In this document: piece after piece, positions 36,101 to 43,447 of the stretch
How the letters are laid out: every line of letters starts with the position of its first letter
Numbering within the stretch: position 1 is the stretch's first letter
DNA from: an uncultured Flavobacteriales bacterium
Lineage (GTDB): Bacteria; Bacteroidota; Bacteroidia; Flavobacteriales_D; Sanyastnellaceae
NCBI GenBank assembly: GCA_905480095.1
Contig: CAJQPF010000025.1
Span: forward strand, 1 to 58,169
Reading direction: 5' to 3'
DNA length: 58,169 nt
Translations under genes and position numbers: made by a program
The notes under the pieces: generated by a model
What the model was told of the DNA's origin: nothing
Seen by the model: the letters and a program-made list of their open reading frames with translations, nothing else
Database searches by the model: none

Positions 36101-37209
36101 ATTTCTTTTCATACGGATCTTGGAAATTGTTACCAGTACTTGCAACGGACGTTGTCCGTCTTGGGTGTATGGATGTTTCCTTTGTGAATTATGATCCTTT
36201 GGCTGCGGAAGATGATGGCTCTTGTTCTAACATCCCCGGATGTACAGACCCTACAGCTGACAATTATGATCCTGCTGCTGTGACAGATGATGGAACATGT
36301 ATTGTTACAGGATGTTTTGACCCGCTCGCCTTAAACTACAATGCCAATGCGACAGTTGTAGACAACACGCTTTGTTACTACACGTTACCTTCCATCTTAA
36401 TCAATGAGATCCATTATAACTCTAGCATTGCTCAGGGGGATGATTTTGATTGGGAATTCTGTGAATTATATAACTCAGGAGATCTCGCGGCAGATTTGAG
36501 TGGGTATCATTTCTTTAACTCAGCTTCTGGTTCACCTCAATTGGGATTGGTTTTCCCAGCAGGAAGTTCTATCGCTGCAGGAGAGTTTGTGATTGTGACT
36601 GTTGCTGGTGGTGGAGGAACGCTTAACTATTCTGGAAATGGATATCAGGTGTTCGAAATGGAGCTTGGCAACTTCTCTAACGGTGGTGAAGCAATTTCAC
36701 TTGAAGATGCCTGGGGCAATGTTGTCGATGCAGTAACGTATGCTTCATCAGGGGATTGGCCAGGTGCAGGATTCAGCATTTTAGGCAGTACGCTGATTGG
36801 GAACCCGAACGGTGGCGGAGCTTCACTCGAATATATCCCGGAAATTCTTGAGACTTATATTGCAGGAACACTTGCTTCAGATAACGCGTTTGGAAATAAC
36901 TGGCAAGCATCTTGGGTTGATGGAGGTACGCCTGGAGCGGCGAACTCATCTGCTTTTGGATGTAACGATGCTGAAGCTTGTAATTACAACCCGACTGCAT
37001 ATTTGGCAGACAATACATCATGTACTTACGACTGTTATGGTTGTACTTACCCTGATGCAGAGAACTTCACAAATGGAGCTACTTTAGATGATGGTACTTG
37101 TACTTTCGCTCCCGCAGGAAGTGATTGCCCAGCAGATATAAATAATGACGGTACAATCACAGCTGCCGATCTTCTTTTATTCCTTTCTGCCTTTGGACAA
37201 AACTGTTAA
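33172..37209 (+). CDS. Large secreted mosaic protein: lamin-tail, cupredoxin-like and OB-like domains, dockerin-like C-terminus
   Basis: The protein is 1345 residues from the ATG at 33172 (signal peptide about 1-21, ending FTTQAQC). Domains in order: lamin-tail-like domain (about 22-200); a cupredoxin-like domain (about 239-345) with a type-1 copper ligand pattern His277, Cys326, His331, Met336; OB-like domain (about 370-550); a second lamin-tail-like domain (about 577-770); a second OB-like domain (about 800-995); and a third lamin-tail-like domain (about 1075-1255). Nine short Cys-rich repeats separate the domains. The C-terminus (about 1318-1345) is a dockerin-like calcium-loop motif (ADINNDGTITAADLLLF). 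There is no recognisable T9SS type A tail. I do not recognise the whole; extracellular adhesion or substrate binding is an inference. Confidence 0.8.
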   Translation: MKRINIFFLIATFFSLFTTQAQCDLFFSEYAEGSSNNKYLEIFNPTNADISLDGYAFPSVSNAPTTPGVIEFWNTFTLGAVVPAGGFYIVSHGSADPSILALANQNHTYLSNGDDGYALVQGIETDFVVLDVIGQNITDLDYADPGSGWDVAGVTEATKDHVLVRKPSVINGNTDWALSAGTDEASSEWIVMPIDTWTDLGLHTFTGSCGPVVSGCTNENATNYDPTANEDDGSCTFANACNLEGTEVAASSFAFVPADLTVDIGTLVFWVNNGGTHDVNGAIDTQTGLSFENPESFGLASVSGDAAGVCIGSHTFTIPGVYSYDCSIGSHAALGMVGTITVGVGGCTDAVAPNYNEAADFDDGSCVASPYTLIADIQIGQETALFEGVAVLTSGIVTGVYGGRATIQDGAGAYSGIWIDGSNVALQVGDAVDVSATVAENFGLTQLTSPSVTINSQGNALPASEVLSTLDVSAEQWEGVLVQTSGVVESDALGNNEWSVNDASGAVVLDDAGFNAIAAGLTTVGASVQVSGSVDYSFGEFKIQPRDVNDVLLFGCTSDAADNYDSSASVDDGSCEFSGTSCTLFVSEVAEGSSNNKYIELFNPTSSTIFLDQYTMANCNGGCAGANEVYVTDQFDYWTFNFPAGATVAPNSTYIIAHPSADPLILAVADMTYIYLSNGDDTYALAEIVGADTVLVDLIGDIGPDPGSGFTVSGILNATQNGTLVRKSDVNAGNAGMWLASAGTNEFDGEWIVNPSNDWSNIDSHVFTSGCAVNTGGCTDPGASNYDVAATTDDGSCVYIPNLTIQEIQSGLVTGQVLTSGVVTAVYDVESSLANSASFVIQNGTGPYSAIWCLGTGLVAGDLVEVSGSVSEVYGLRQILGAVATVVSSGNPVPAAELLTTGAVNDEQWESVLTQVLAPVSNADAGYGDWLLDDGSGNVKVATIADSYDAVSDSVLVDMEMTAVVELGVTYRVTGPNFFSYGSWKLLPVLATDVVRLGCMDVSFVNYDPLAAEDDGSCSNIPGCTDPTADNYDPAAVTDDGTCIVTGCFDPLALNYNANATVVDNTLCYYTLPSILINEIHYNSSIAQGDDFDWEFCELYNSGDLAADLSGYHFFNSASGSPQLGLVFPAGSSIAAGEFVIVTVAGGGGTLNYSGNGYQVFEMELGNFSNGGEAISLEDAWGNVVDAVTYASSGDWPGAGFSILGSTLIGNPNGGGASLEYIPEILETYIAGTLASDNAFGNNWQASWVDGGTPGAANSSAFGCNDAEACNYNPTAYLADNTSCTYDCYGCTYPDAENFTNGATLDDGTCTFAPAGSDCPADINNDGTITAADLLLFLSAFGQNC
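33814..37101 (+). repeat. Nine Cys-rich spacer repeats (GCTDxxAxNYDxxAxxDDGSC type)
   Basis: Nine copies, each 63 or 66 bp (21 or 22 residues), begin at 33814, 34207, 34834, 35500, 36163, 36238, 36310, 36958 and 37039. Copies begin with GC and end with C after the variants of DDGSC, DDGTC, DNTLC or DNTSC, so each has two cysteines in the same places and a probable calcium-binding Asp cluster. Most copies separate larger domains. They are not identical at the DNA level, so they are old and not recently amplified. Confidence 0.85.
37126..37206 (+). other. Dockerin-like C-terminal motif
   Basis: The last 27 residues (from Cys1319) contain ADINNDGTITAADLLLFLSA between two cysteines. The DxNxDGxIxxxDLLxF pattern is the type I dockerin or EF-hand-like calcium loop. 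Only one copy is present, whereas cellulosomal dockerins have two. Confidence 0.6.
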
Positions 37210-37263
37210 TAGCATATATAATATAGATATCGGACTTTCTGATCGTACTCTATTTATATAGAG

Positions 37264-37293
37264 AAATGGGCACTCGTAAAGGGTGCCCATTTT
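37264..37293 (+). terminator. Terminator after the mosaic protein gene
   Basis: AAATGGGCAC and GTGCCCATTT pair perfectly over 10 bp around a loop of about nine bases, followed by TTTTAG. It is placed 55 bp after the mosaic gene and 17 bp before the convergent lipoprotein gene, and its arms suit both strands. Confidence 0.75.
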
Positions 37294-37309
37294 AGTGCAG
37301 TGCGATTTT

Positions 37310-37822
37310 CTACTTCACAATTAACTGTGTGGTGTCTTGATTGGAGATGTTGAGATCTCGATCTTCTAGCGTCATTCTGAATCTCAATGTATCGAAATCA
37401 GACTGAAGATACCAGGTGTTCATCTCGATTTCAATCGTGCCATTGAGCGCAGGGTGAGTTCCGGAGGGTTCAACGCGAGGCACCCGGTAGTAAAATGGAA
37501 CCTGTCCTTGGGCAGGAATTAATGGGATGTGCGTCCACGTACCATTTCGGAGTTCGTCGTATTCACATTTCAGATTGAAGTGATGTTCACATGTGCTACA
37601 ATATGGCGCAAGCGTGTCGCTTTGATTTAATCCCAAATCCCCATCGCCATCCGTAAAATGAATAGACAGCACCGCATTTTCACTTTCATCAACGATAAAA
37701 GAAAGGAATTCAATTTCAGGTTCAATGGGGTAATTGGGATCTGGAATGCAGCCAGATAGCCCAAAAGAAGCAAAAAGCAAGCATATTAAGATGACGCGAG
37801 AACTAAAATTGACGTTTTTCAT
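37310..37822 (-). CDS. Small secreted lipoprotein of unknown function
   Basis: The protein is 170 residues with a lipoprotein signal (VILICLLFASFGLSGC, Cys25). The mature part has an Asp/Gly-rich loop, DGDGDLGLNQSD, which resembles a calcium-binding loop, and a CSTC motif. The rest appears beta-rich (GTIEIEMNTWYLQSDFDTLRFRMTLEDRDL). It is divergent from the LuxE-like gene with 33 bp between starts. I do not recognise a family, and function is not known. Confidence 0.75.
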   Translation of the reverse strand: MKNVNFSSRVILICLLFASFGLSGCIPDPNYPIEPEIEFLSFIVDESENAVLSIHFTDGDGDLGLNQSDTLAPYCSTCEHHFNLKCEYDELRNGTWTHIPLIPAQGQVPFYYRVPRVEPSGTHPALNGTIEIEMNTWYLQSDFDTLRFRMTLEDRDLNISNQDTTQLIVK

Positions 37823-37855
37823 TAATTCAAAGCTAGCACTTCCGAACTTGCGCCC

Positions 37856-38917
37856 ATGAATTTATCTGAAAATTCCGCTGATACATCTCGAAATAAGTTA
37901 ATTTCTCGTGTGCGAGATCTTGGATTTAGTTCTGGTGAGGAAGATTTTCAGTCACTCGCCATAGAGGTCTTTAGATTTCAGTACCAAAATAACAAAGTCT
38001 ATAAAAACTTTACCGACCTCCTTCATGTTCATCCGGAGGAGGTCAGAGACTATAGAGATATCCCATGTCTTCCTGTGGAATCTTTTCGTGATCATGACAT
38101 CTGTACTGGCATCTTCACTCCTGAAGTCATCTATCGCAGTTCGGGGACAACACATTTAAAATCTCGTTCAAAACACCTCGTGCGGTCTTTAGATTGGTAT
38201 CATGAAATCTCCAATCGCATTTATAGTCAATTGGTAAGTCCTGTAAAGTCTTCTGTTTTTTATGCGCTTCTCCCAGGATATATTGAAAGAGAAGATGCCT
38301 CTCTGGTTGCCATGGCAAAGTCATTTATGCGCATATCAGGTCAGGATGACAAATTCTATTTGGACAATCACAGCGCATTAGAAGAAGAACTTGAGAAGTC
38401 GTTTGACAGAGCTGAAGACGTCGTTGTAATAGGTGTTACTCATGCGCTTTTAAATTGGCTAGAGGGCGTTGAAGCAGGAGCTTGGGCAAAAAAAGGAATT
38501 AAAAAAGGGTGGTCTCTGACCATCATAGAAACAGGAGGGATGAAGGGGCATGGTCGAGAACCTATCCGAGAAGAAGTTCATGCTCGAATTCAAAGTGTCC
38601 TTCCTTTTGCACGAATCATTAGTGAATATGGCATGACGGAGCTTTTGTCTCAGGCCTACAGTCTTGATGGTCGATTTTTTCAATCGCCACCATGGATGAG
38701 AGCGATTGTGAGAGACCCTGCTGATCCAGGATGTATATTGAATCCTGGGAGAACTGGCAGGTTGCAGATCATTGATTTGGCAAATGTTGACAGTTGTGCG
38801 TTTCTCTCTACCTCTGACTTAGGGCGTATGAAAGTCAACGAAGACAAGACCATGTTTGAAGTACTCGGTAGATTTGATCATGCCGAGGTGAGGGGGTGTA
38901 ATCTGCTGTCGCTTTGA
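37856..38917 (+). CDS. LuxE/acyl-protein synthetase-like adenylating enzyme
   Basis: The protein is 353 residues in the LuxE family of ANL-type adenylate-forming enzymes. Motifs are YRSSGTTHLKSRSKH (nucleotide-binding region), VIGVTHALLNWLEG, IIETGGMKGHGREPI and SEYGMTELLSQAYS (the A5-like motif), followed by a short C-terminal segment. LuxE activates fatty acids for luminescence, but here there is no luxA, B, C or D, so the substrate is unknown. Members of this family occur singly in many Bacteroidota. Its end lies 4 bp from the convergent tyrS. Confidence 0.85.
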   Translation: MNLSENSADTSRNKLISRVRDLGFSSGEEDFQSLAIEVFRFQYQNNKVYKNFTDLLHVHPEEVRDYRDIPCLPVESFRDHDICTGIFTPEVIYRSSGTTHLKSRSKHLVRSLDWYHEISNRIYSQLVSPVKSSVFYALLPGYIEREDASLVAMAKSFMRISGQDDKFYLDNHSALEEELEKSFDRAEDVVVIGVTHALLNWLEGVEAGAWAKKGIKKGWSLTIIETGGMKGHGREPIREEVHARIQSVLPFARIISEYGMTELLSQAYSLDGRFFQSPPWMRAIVRDPADPGCILNPGRTGRLQIIDLANVDSCAFLSTSDLGRMKVNEDKTMFEVLGRFDHAEVRGCNLLSL

Positions 38918-38921
38918 GTCT

Positions 38922-40193
38922 TTACGCGACTGAAACGAGGAAATAGGTCTTCTTGCCTCTTTGGAGAAGCAATTGACGGCCGTTCAGCAGGTCGGATGTT
39001 GTAACCGACGTCGTGTCATTTACAAGGTCTTTGTTGACTCTTATACTGTTTTCCTTCAATGCGCGTCTTGCCTCACCTTTTGAAGGGAGGAAGCCAGTGA
39101 GTTCACTAAGTAATTCTATAATCCCGATTCCATTTGATAACGCATCGGCCTTGATGGTTGTTTGATCGACACCTTCGAAGACAGATAAAAACTCCGATTC
39201 AGGCAACGCTTCTAAGTCAGCCTTGACACTTTTACCAAACAAAATACCTGACGCCGCTATGGCGGTCTTTAGATCCTCTGGTCCGTGTATGCGAAGCGTG
39301 ATGTCCTCTGCCAATGCTTTTTGTAGGATTCTGGCACGTGGGTTTTCAGCATGCTGAGCTTCAAGAGACTCAATTTCCTCCTTTCCTTTTAACGTAAATA
39401 TTCTGATATACTTCCCCGAATCTTCATCTGCGGAATTGATCCAGTACTGGTAGAATTTGTACGCAGACGTTTTCTTTTTGTCGATCCAAATATTCCCTCC
39501 TTCAGACTTTCCAAACTTACTTCCATCGGCCTTTGTGAGAAGCGGTGCTGTTAGAGCAAATGCTTGACCCCCTCCTTTTTTACGAATAAGCTCAGTACCG
39601 GTCACGATATTCCCCCATTGGTCACTGCCACCCATTTGCACCATGCAGTTTTTATTCTTCCAGAGGTGGAAGAAATCGTACCCCTGAACAAGTTGGTAAG
39701 AGAACTCCGTAAAGCTCATCCCTGATTCCAGTCTGTTCTTCACACTGTCTTTTGACATCATGTAATTAACGGTGATATGTTTTCCCACGTCTCGAATGAA
39801 TTCAAGAAAGTTTATCTGCTTAAACCAATCAAAGTTATTGACGACCGCCGCGCCATTTTCTCCTTCAAAATCTAAAAAACGACTCAATTGCGCTTTCTGA
39901 CAGTCAAGATTGTGTTGCATGACTTCCAAATCCAGAAGCTGTCTTTCTTTGGTCTTGCCGCTTGGATCCCCAACCATTCCAGTCGCTCCACCCACCAAAA
40001 CCATGGGTTTGTGCCCCGCTCTTTGCCAATGTACAAGGAGCATCACCGGAACTAAATTTCCGATATGAAGGGAGTCTGCTGTAGGGTCAAACCCCACGTA
40101 TCCCGTGGTCACTTCCTTTTTTAATTGGTCTTCTAGCCCAGGCATGATGTCGTGTAGCATGCCCCGCCATTTTAATTCTTTGATCAAATCCAT
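38922..40193 (-). CDS. tyrS: Tyrosyl-tRNA synthetase
   Basis: TyrRS charges tRNA-Tyr with tyrosine. The 423-residue class I enzyme has the HIGH-type motif in DSLHIGNLVP, the tyrosine-binding segment around YDFFHLW, the KMSKS-type motif KFGKSEGGN, and a C-terminal S4-like RNA-binding domain (SKGEARRALKENSIRVN). Length and layout are normal for the bacterial TyrRS. It lies 16 bp from murF, which is transcribed upstream in the same direction. Confidence 0.97.
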   Translation of the reverse strand: MDLIKELKWRGMLHDIMPGLEDQLKKEVTTGYVGFDPTADSLHIGNLVPVMLLVHWQRAGHKPMVLVGGATGMVGDPSGKTKERQLLDLEVMQHNLDCQKAQLSRFLDFEGENGAAVVNNFDWFKQINFLEFIRDVGKHITVNYMMSKDSVKNRLESGMSFTEFSYQLVQGYDFFHLWKNKNCMVQMGGSDQWGNIVTGTELIRKKGGGQAFALTAPLLTKADGSKFGKSEGGNIWIDKKKTSAYKFYQYWINSADEDSGKYIRIFTLKGKEEIESLEAQHAENPRARILQKALAEDITLRIHGPEDLKTAIAASGILFGKSVKADLEALPESEFLSVFEGVDQTTIKADALSNGIGIIELLSELTGFLPSKGEARRALKENSIRVNKDLVNDTTSVTTSDLLNGRQLLLQRGKKTYFLVSVA

Positions 40194-40209
40194 TGTCGCA
40201 AAGATATGA

Positions 40210-41517
40210 TTAGAGTAGGGGGAGTAAACGTTCCATTGCCATTCCTCTACTTCCTTTTAGTAAAATGTTTTCTCCTTTGATCTTCCCACCCTCTATTTCA
40301 GATATTAATTCTTCTACGGATGAGAAGAAACGCCCCGTGTTGTGGTCTTGTGATACTTCTCCAAAAGCTTCCCCCACAAATATTGCATTTAACGCCAATT
40401 CATGACAAAGTTCCACAATTCTGGAATGTGATTTCATTGAATGAGTTCCGAGTTCTCGCATGTCACCTAGAATGACCAGTCGCGGATGTTTTTTGTGCAA
40501 TGCAAAAGATTGTAGCGCTTGCTCCATGCTTGATGGGTTTGCATTGTACGCATCTAATAGAATCTCATTGGAATCAGTCTTGATCGTCTGTGATCTGTTG
40601 TTTGTTGGAACATAGTTGCTGATTGACGCTGTTATATCCCCTCTTTCGATGTCGAAGAACCGACCCACAGCGATTGCTGCAGAAATGTTATCTAGATTGT
40701 AATCACCCTCCAATAGAATCGGGGCTGGGTTGCTTTTGTATCCGTCTTCATTCCACATAAATTGGCGTCTCATTCCTTCTCCTTCAAACACAACCCGCGG
40801 TTTTTCTTGATCAGTTCCAAATATGATTCGCTTCATCCCTTCAGACACTTCAAGTAATTCTGGATGTCCTCCGTGTACAAAGGCCATTTTGTGACTTCCA
40901 TCCGAATTATTTGTGCTGCGCAGGTAATCAAAAAGCTCCGTTTTGCCTTTTTTCACGCCTTCGGCACTTCCAAACCCCTCTAGATGAGCCAAACCTATAT
41001 TTGTGATGATGCCGAAGTTTGGTTCTGCAATGTTTGCCAATTCTGCGATTTCACCCATGTGGTTTGCCCCCATTTCGACGACGAGAAAATCACAATCAAA
41101 GGGCATTGATAAAAGGGTCAATGGCACTACAAGGTGGTTGTTTAAATTTCCTTCAGTTGCGTGTACGTTGTATTTATTTGACAGAACGACCTTGATGAGC
41201 TCTTTTGTGGTTGTCTTCCCATTGCTTCCCGTAAGTCCCAGTACGGGAATGTCGAAGTTTCTTCGATGCATTGTCGCCAATTTCTGAATCGTTCCAAGGA
41301 CGTTTTCTACAAGCACCATCCCCTCTGATTTACCAATCTCCACGTCATCGACTACTGATGCAACGCATCCCTTTTTCAAGGCTTCTTTTGCAAAACTGTT
41401 GCCATCAAAATTTTCTCCCTTGATTGCGAAAAACAACATCCCAGGGCCGCACTTTCGGGTGTCAGTAGTAACACCCGCTGCTTCCTGATAAAGTTTATAT
41501 AACTTGTCTAAATTCAT
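40210..41517 (-). CDS. murF: UDP-N-acetylmuramoyl-tripeptide--D-alanyl-D-alanine ligase
   Basis: MurF adds D-Ala-D-Ala to the UDP-MurNAc-tripeptide, completing the peptidoglycan precursor. The protein is 435 residues from the ATG at 41517. The longer start at 41556 runs into the palindromic terminator, so I rejected it. Motifs include VTTDTRKCGPGMLFFAIKGENFDG, GLTGSNGKTTTKELIK (P-loop), LVVEMGANHMGEI and LDAYNANPSSM. The gene follows gldJ and its terminator, a frequent Bacteroidota arrangement. Confidence 0.95.
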   Translation of the reverse strand: MNLDKLYKLYQEAAGVTTDTRKCGPGMLFFAIKGENFDGNSFAKEALKKGCVASVVDDVEIGKSEGMVLVENVLGTIQKLATMHRRNFDIPVLGLTGSNGKTTTKELIKVVLSNKYNVHATEGNLNNHLVVPLTLLSMPFDCDFLVVEMGANHMGEIAELANIAEPNFGIITNIGLAHLEGFGSAEGVKKGKTELFDYLRSTNNSDGSHKMAFVHGGHPELLEVSEGMKRIIFGTDQEKPRVVFEGEGMRRQFMWNEDGYKSNPAPILLEGDYNLDNISAAIAVGRFFDIERGDITASISNYVPTNNRSQTIKTDSNEILLDAYNANPSSMEQALQSFALHKKHPRLVILGDMRELGTHSMKSHSRIVELCHELALNAIFVGEAFGEVSQDHNTGRFFSSVEELISEIEGGKIKGENILLKGSRGMAMERLLPLL

Positions 41518-41546
41518 GTATCCACCCCTGATATGTTTTTCTACTA

Positions 41547-41580
41547 AAAGCCCCAACGTACAATTGTACGTTGGGGCTTT
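41547..41580. terminator. 34-bp perfect palindrome between gldJ and murF
   Basis: AAAGCCCCAACGTACAA and its exact complement form an uninterrupted 17-bp stem with no loop bases, flanked by AT-rich sequence. It lies 34 bp after the gldJ stop, 29 bp before the murF start (minus strand). It can end gldJ transcription, although there is no clear T run after it. A protein-binding site (operator) is the alternative. Confidence 0.65.
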
Positions 41581-41614
41581 CTATTCATGTCTCAAGTCTT
41601 TGTATCCTATACGT

Positions 41615-43366
41615 TTATTGACCCTGGAAAGGTACCGGAGCGCCTACACGCGTCATTGCGCATCGGAAACCTACAGTTGACGAAGATTTTCTTTCGTCTA
41701 AAAAACGTCTCGTCCCAGGCACAAGCCAGTACGCTCGATCATTCCAACTTCCACCTTTGTATACGCGAGATTCGTTGTTGACCAATGTCGAATTTCCGTA
41801 ATCATACATGCGGCTCGAATTTGCATTTGCATCTTCTGGCGTATTGTATGACGTAGAGCTATGGGTATCACCATCTCTGTAATCAATGTTATCAGATACA
41901 CGGTAGTTTGAACGCCCAAGGTTTTCTTCCAAAGTAACGTCACGGTATTTCATGTCCCCTGGGACAGCAATAATATTTTCACTGAACCCTTTTCTAAGGT
42001 CAGCAGCGATTAATGCTTCACTGTCTTTAATGACCTCCATGACGTCAGCAATCAACGTCATCACACTTTCCTCGTCTTGATTGTCCTGACTTTTCTCAAT
42101 CGCATCATCAACCACAATTTCGACAGCACCAATCAACTCTTCATCTTCTGTACCCATTCCTCTTCCTCCTTTGCTTTTTTCTGTGATGTAATCGGATAAG
42201 AAATTTCCAATGCGATTAAGATCGTAAACAACATACTCGTATTTTTCATCAGGATCTCCTTCAGCATTAAGCACCTTTGTTTGGTAGTTATTTCCTCTGA
42301 AAGGGCGGAATTCCTCGTTGTCTAAACTTGAAAATGGACGGTAAACATCCATCACCCATTCGTTCACATTTCCGGCCATATTAAATAGTCCGTAATCGTT
42401 TGGCGCATATTGATGAACATCCACAGTAATGTCGCCAAAATCATCCAGATCTCCAGCGATACCCATAAAGTCACCACGTCCACGTACAAAGTTTGCGTTG
42501 ATGTTTCCATATTCTTTGGATCTCAGCTCATCATTTCTAATATAGTGACCGTCCCATGGATACGTTCTCCGCTCTTCAATAAGTTCTCCGTAGCTATTTC
42601 CGATGAGACCCAGTGCTGCGTATTCCCACTCTGCTTCTGTAGGCAATCTGTAATCGGGAAGAAGCAATCCATCTTCAAGTGCGATGTCACGGAATTCAGA
42701 TTGACCATAGGATTTCACGCCTTCTACTTCGCCAGTTCCTACATATTGATTGTTAAGGTAAGTCTCTGTTGTAAAGTGCTCCAAATCTGATTGACCGTAT
42801 GGATTGTCAACCAAAAGCCCTTCTCTAATCAGAATGCCTTCATTCACACGGTCGGTGCGCCATTTACAGAATTCATTTGCTTGTCTCCAAGAAACCCCCA
42901 CAACTGGATATTCACGGTAGGCAGGATGTCTCAGGTAGTATTTCACCAATGGCTCATTGTAAGCAAGTTTTTCGCGCCAAGCAAGCGTGTCAGGGAGCGC
43001 TCTTTCTACTATTTCAGAGTTATTGTCACCATAAATTCGCTCTAGCCATGCAATATACTCTAGCCAAAAATGATTCGTTACTTCTGTTTCGTCCATATAG
43101 AAGGTGGAGACGGTCACTCTGCGCGGCGAATTGTCCCATGACCCCATCAAATCGTCTTCGACTTGTCCCATGGTGAATGTTCCTCCTTCGACAAGAATCA
43201 ATCCAGGGCCAGTTTGTTGTTCAAAGAATGTGCTTTTTTCAAAACCACCATTTGCTGCGTCGTTATAAGCCCATCCAGTCGCGCCCGAACGTTCGTAATA
43301 ACAGCCAGAAAGTACCGTCAGTAGTATAAAAAGCGAAAGAATGCTTGAGGAATTTTTCCAGGTCAT
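41615..43366 (-). CDS. gldJ: Gliding-motility/T9SS lipoprotein GldJ
   Basis: GldJ is an outer-membrane lipoprotein needed for T9SS function and gliding in Flavobacterium; it forms part of the motor-associated complex and stabilises GldK. The 583-residue protein has a lipoprotein signal (SLFILLTVLSGC, Cys22) and a formylglycine-generating-enzyme-like (FGE/SUMF1) domain: VEGGTFTMGQVEDD, DETEVTNHFWLEYIAW, YPVVGVSWRQANEFCKWR, LPTEAEWEYAALG, and the end motif YKGGSWNDRAYW with FRCAM. A family-typical insertion of about 100 residues lies before the last part. Its location next to porP/sprF, porU and porV, and upstream of murF, supports the name. A role as sulfatase modifier is rejected. Confidence 0.95.
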   Translation of the reverse strand: MTWKNSSSILSLFILLTVLSGCYYERSGATGWAYNDAANGGFEKSTFFEQQTGPGLILVEGGTFTMGQVEDDLMGSWDNSPRRVTVSTFYMDETEVTNHFWLEYIAWLERIYGDNNSEIVERALPDTLAWREKLAYNEPLVKYYLRHPAYREYPVVGVSWRQANEFCKWRTDRVNEGILIREGLLVDNPYGQSDLEHFTTETYLNNQYVGTGEVEGVKSYGQSEFRDIALEDGLLLPDYRLPTEAEWEYAALGLIGNSYGELIEERRTYPWDGHYIRNDELRSKEYGNINANFVRGRGDFMGIAGDLDDFGDITVDVHQYAPNDYGLFNMAGNVNEWVMDVYRPFSSLDNEEFRPFRGNNYQTKVLNAEGDPDEKYEYVVYDLNRIGNFLSDYITEKSKGGRGMGTEDEELIGAVEIVVDDAIEKSQDNQDEESVMTLIADVMEVIKDSEALIAADLRKGFSENIIAVPGDMKYRDVTLEENLGRSNYRVSDNIDYRDGDTHSSTSYNTPEDANANSSRMYDYGNSTLVNNESRVYKGGSWNDRAYWLVPGTRRFLDERKSSSTVGFRCAMTRVGAPVPFQGQ

Positions 43367-43447
43367 CTTATATATATTTTGAGAATGTTAGTTTATCGTT
43401 CTTGCAGGTTAGCTTGACCGATAATAGATCTTTAGGTTCATATATAA

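Noticed and set aside
41615..43366. GldJ as a formylglycine-generating sulfatase modifier
   Set aside because: The FGE-like fold is shared by T9SS lipoproteins GldJ and GldK; the lipobox, insertion and neighbours point to GldJ.
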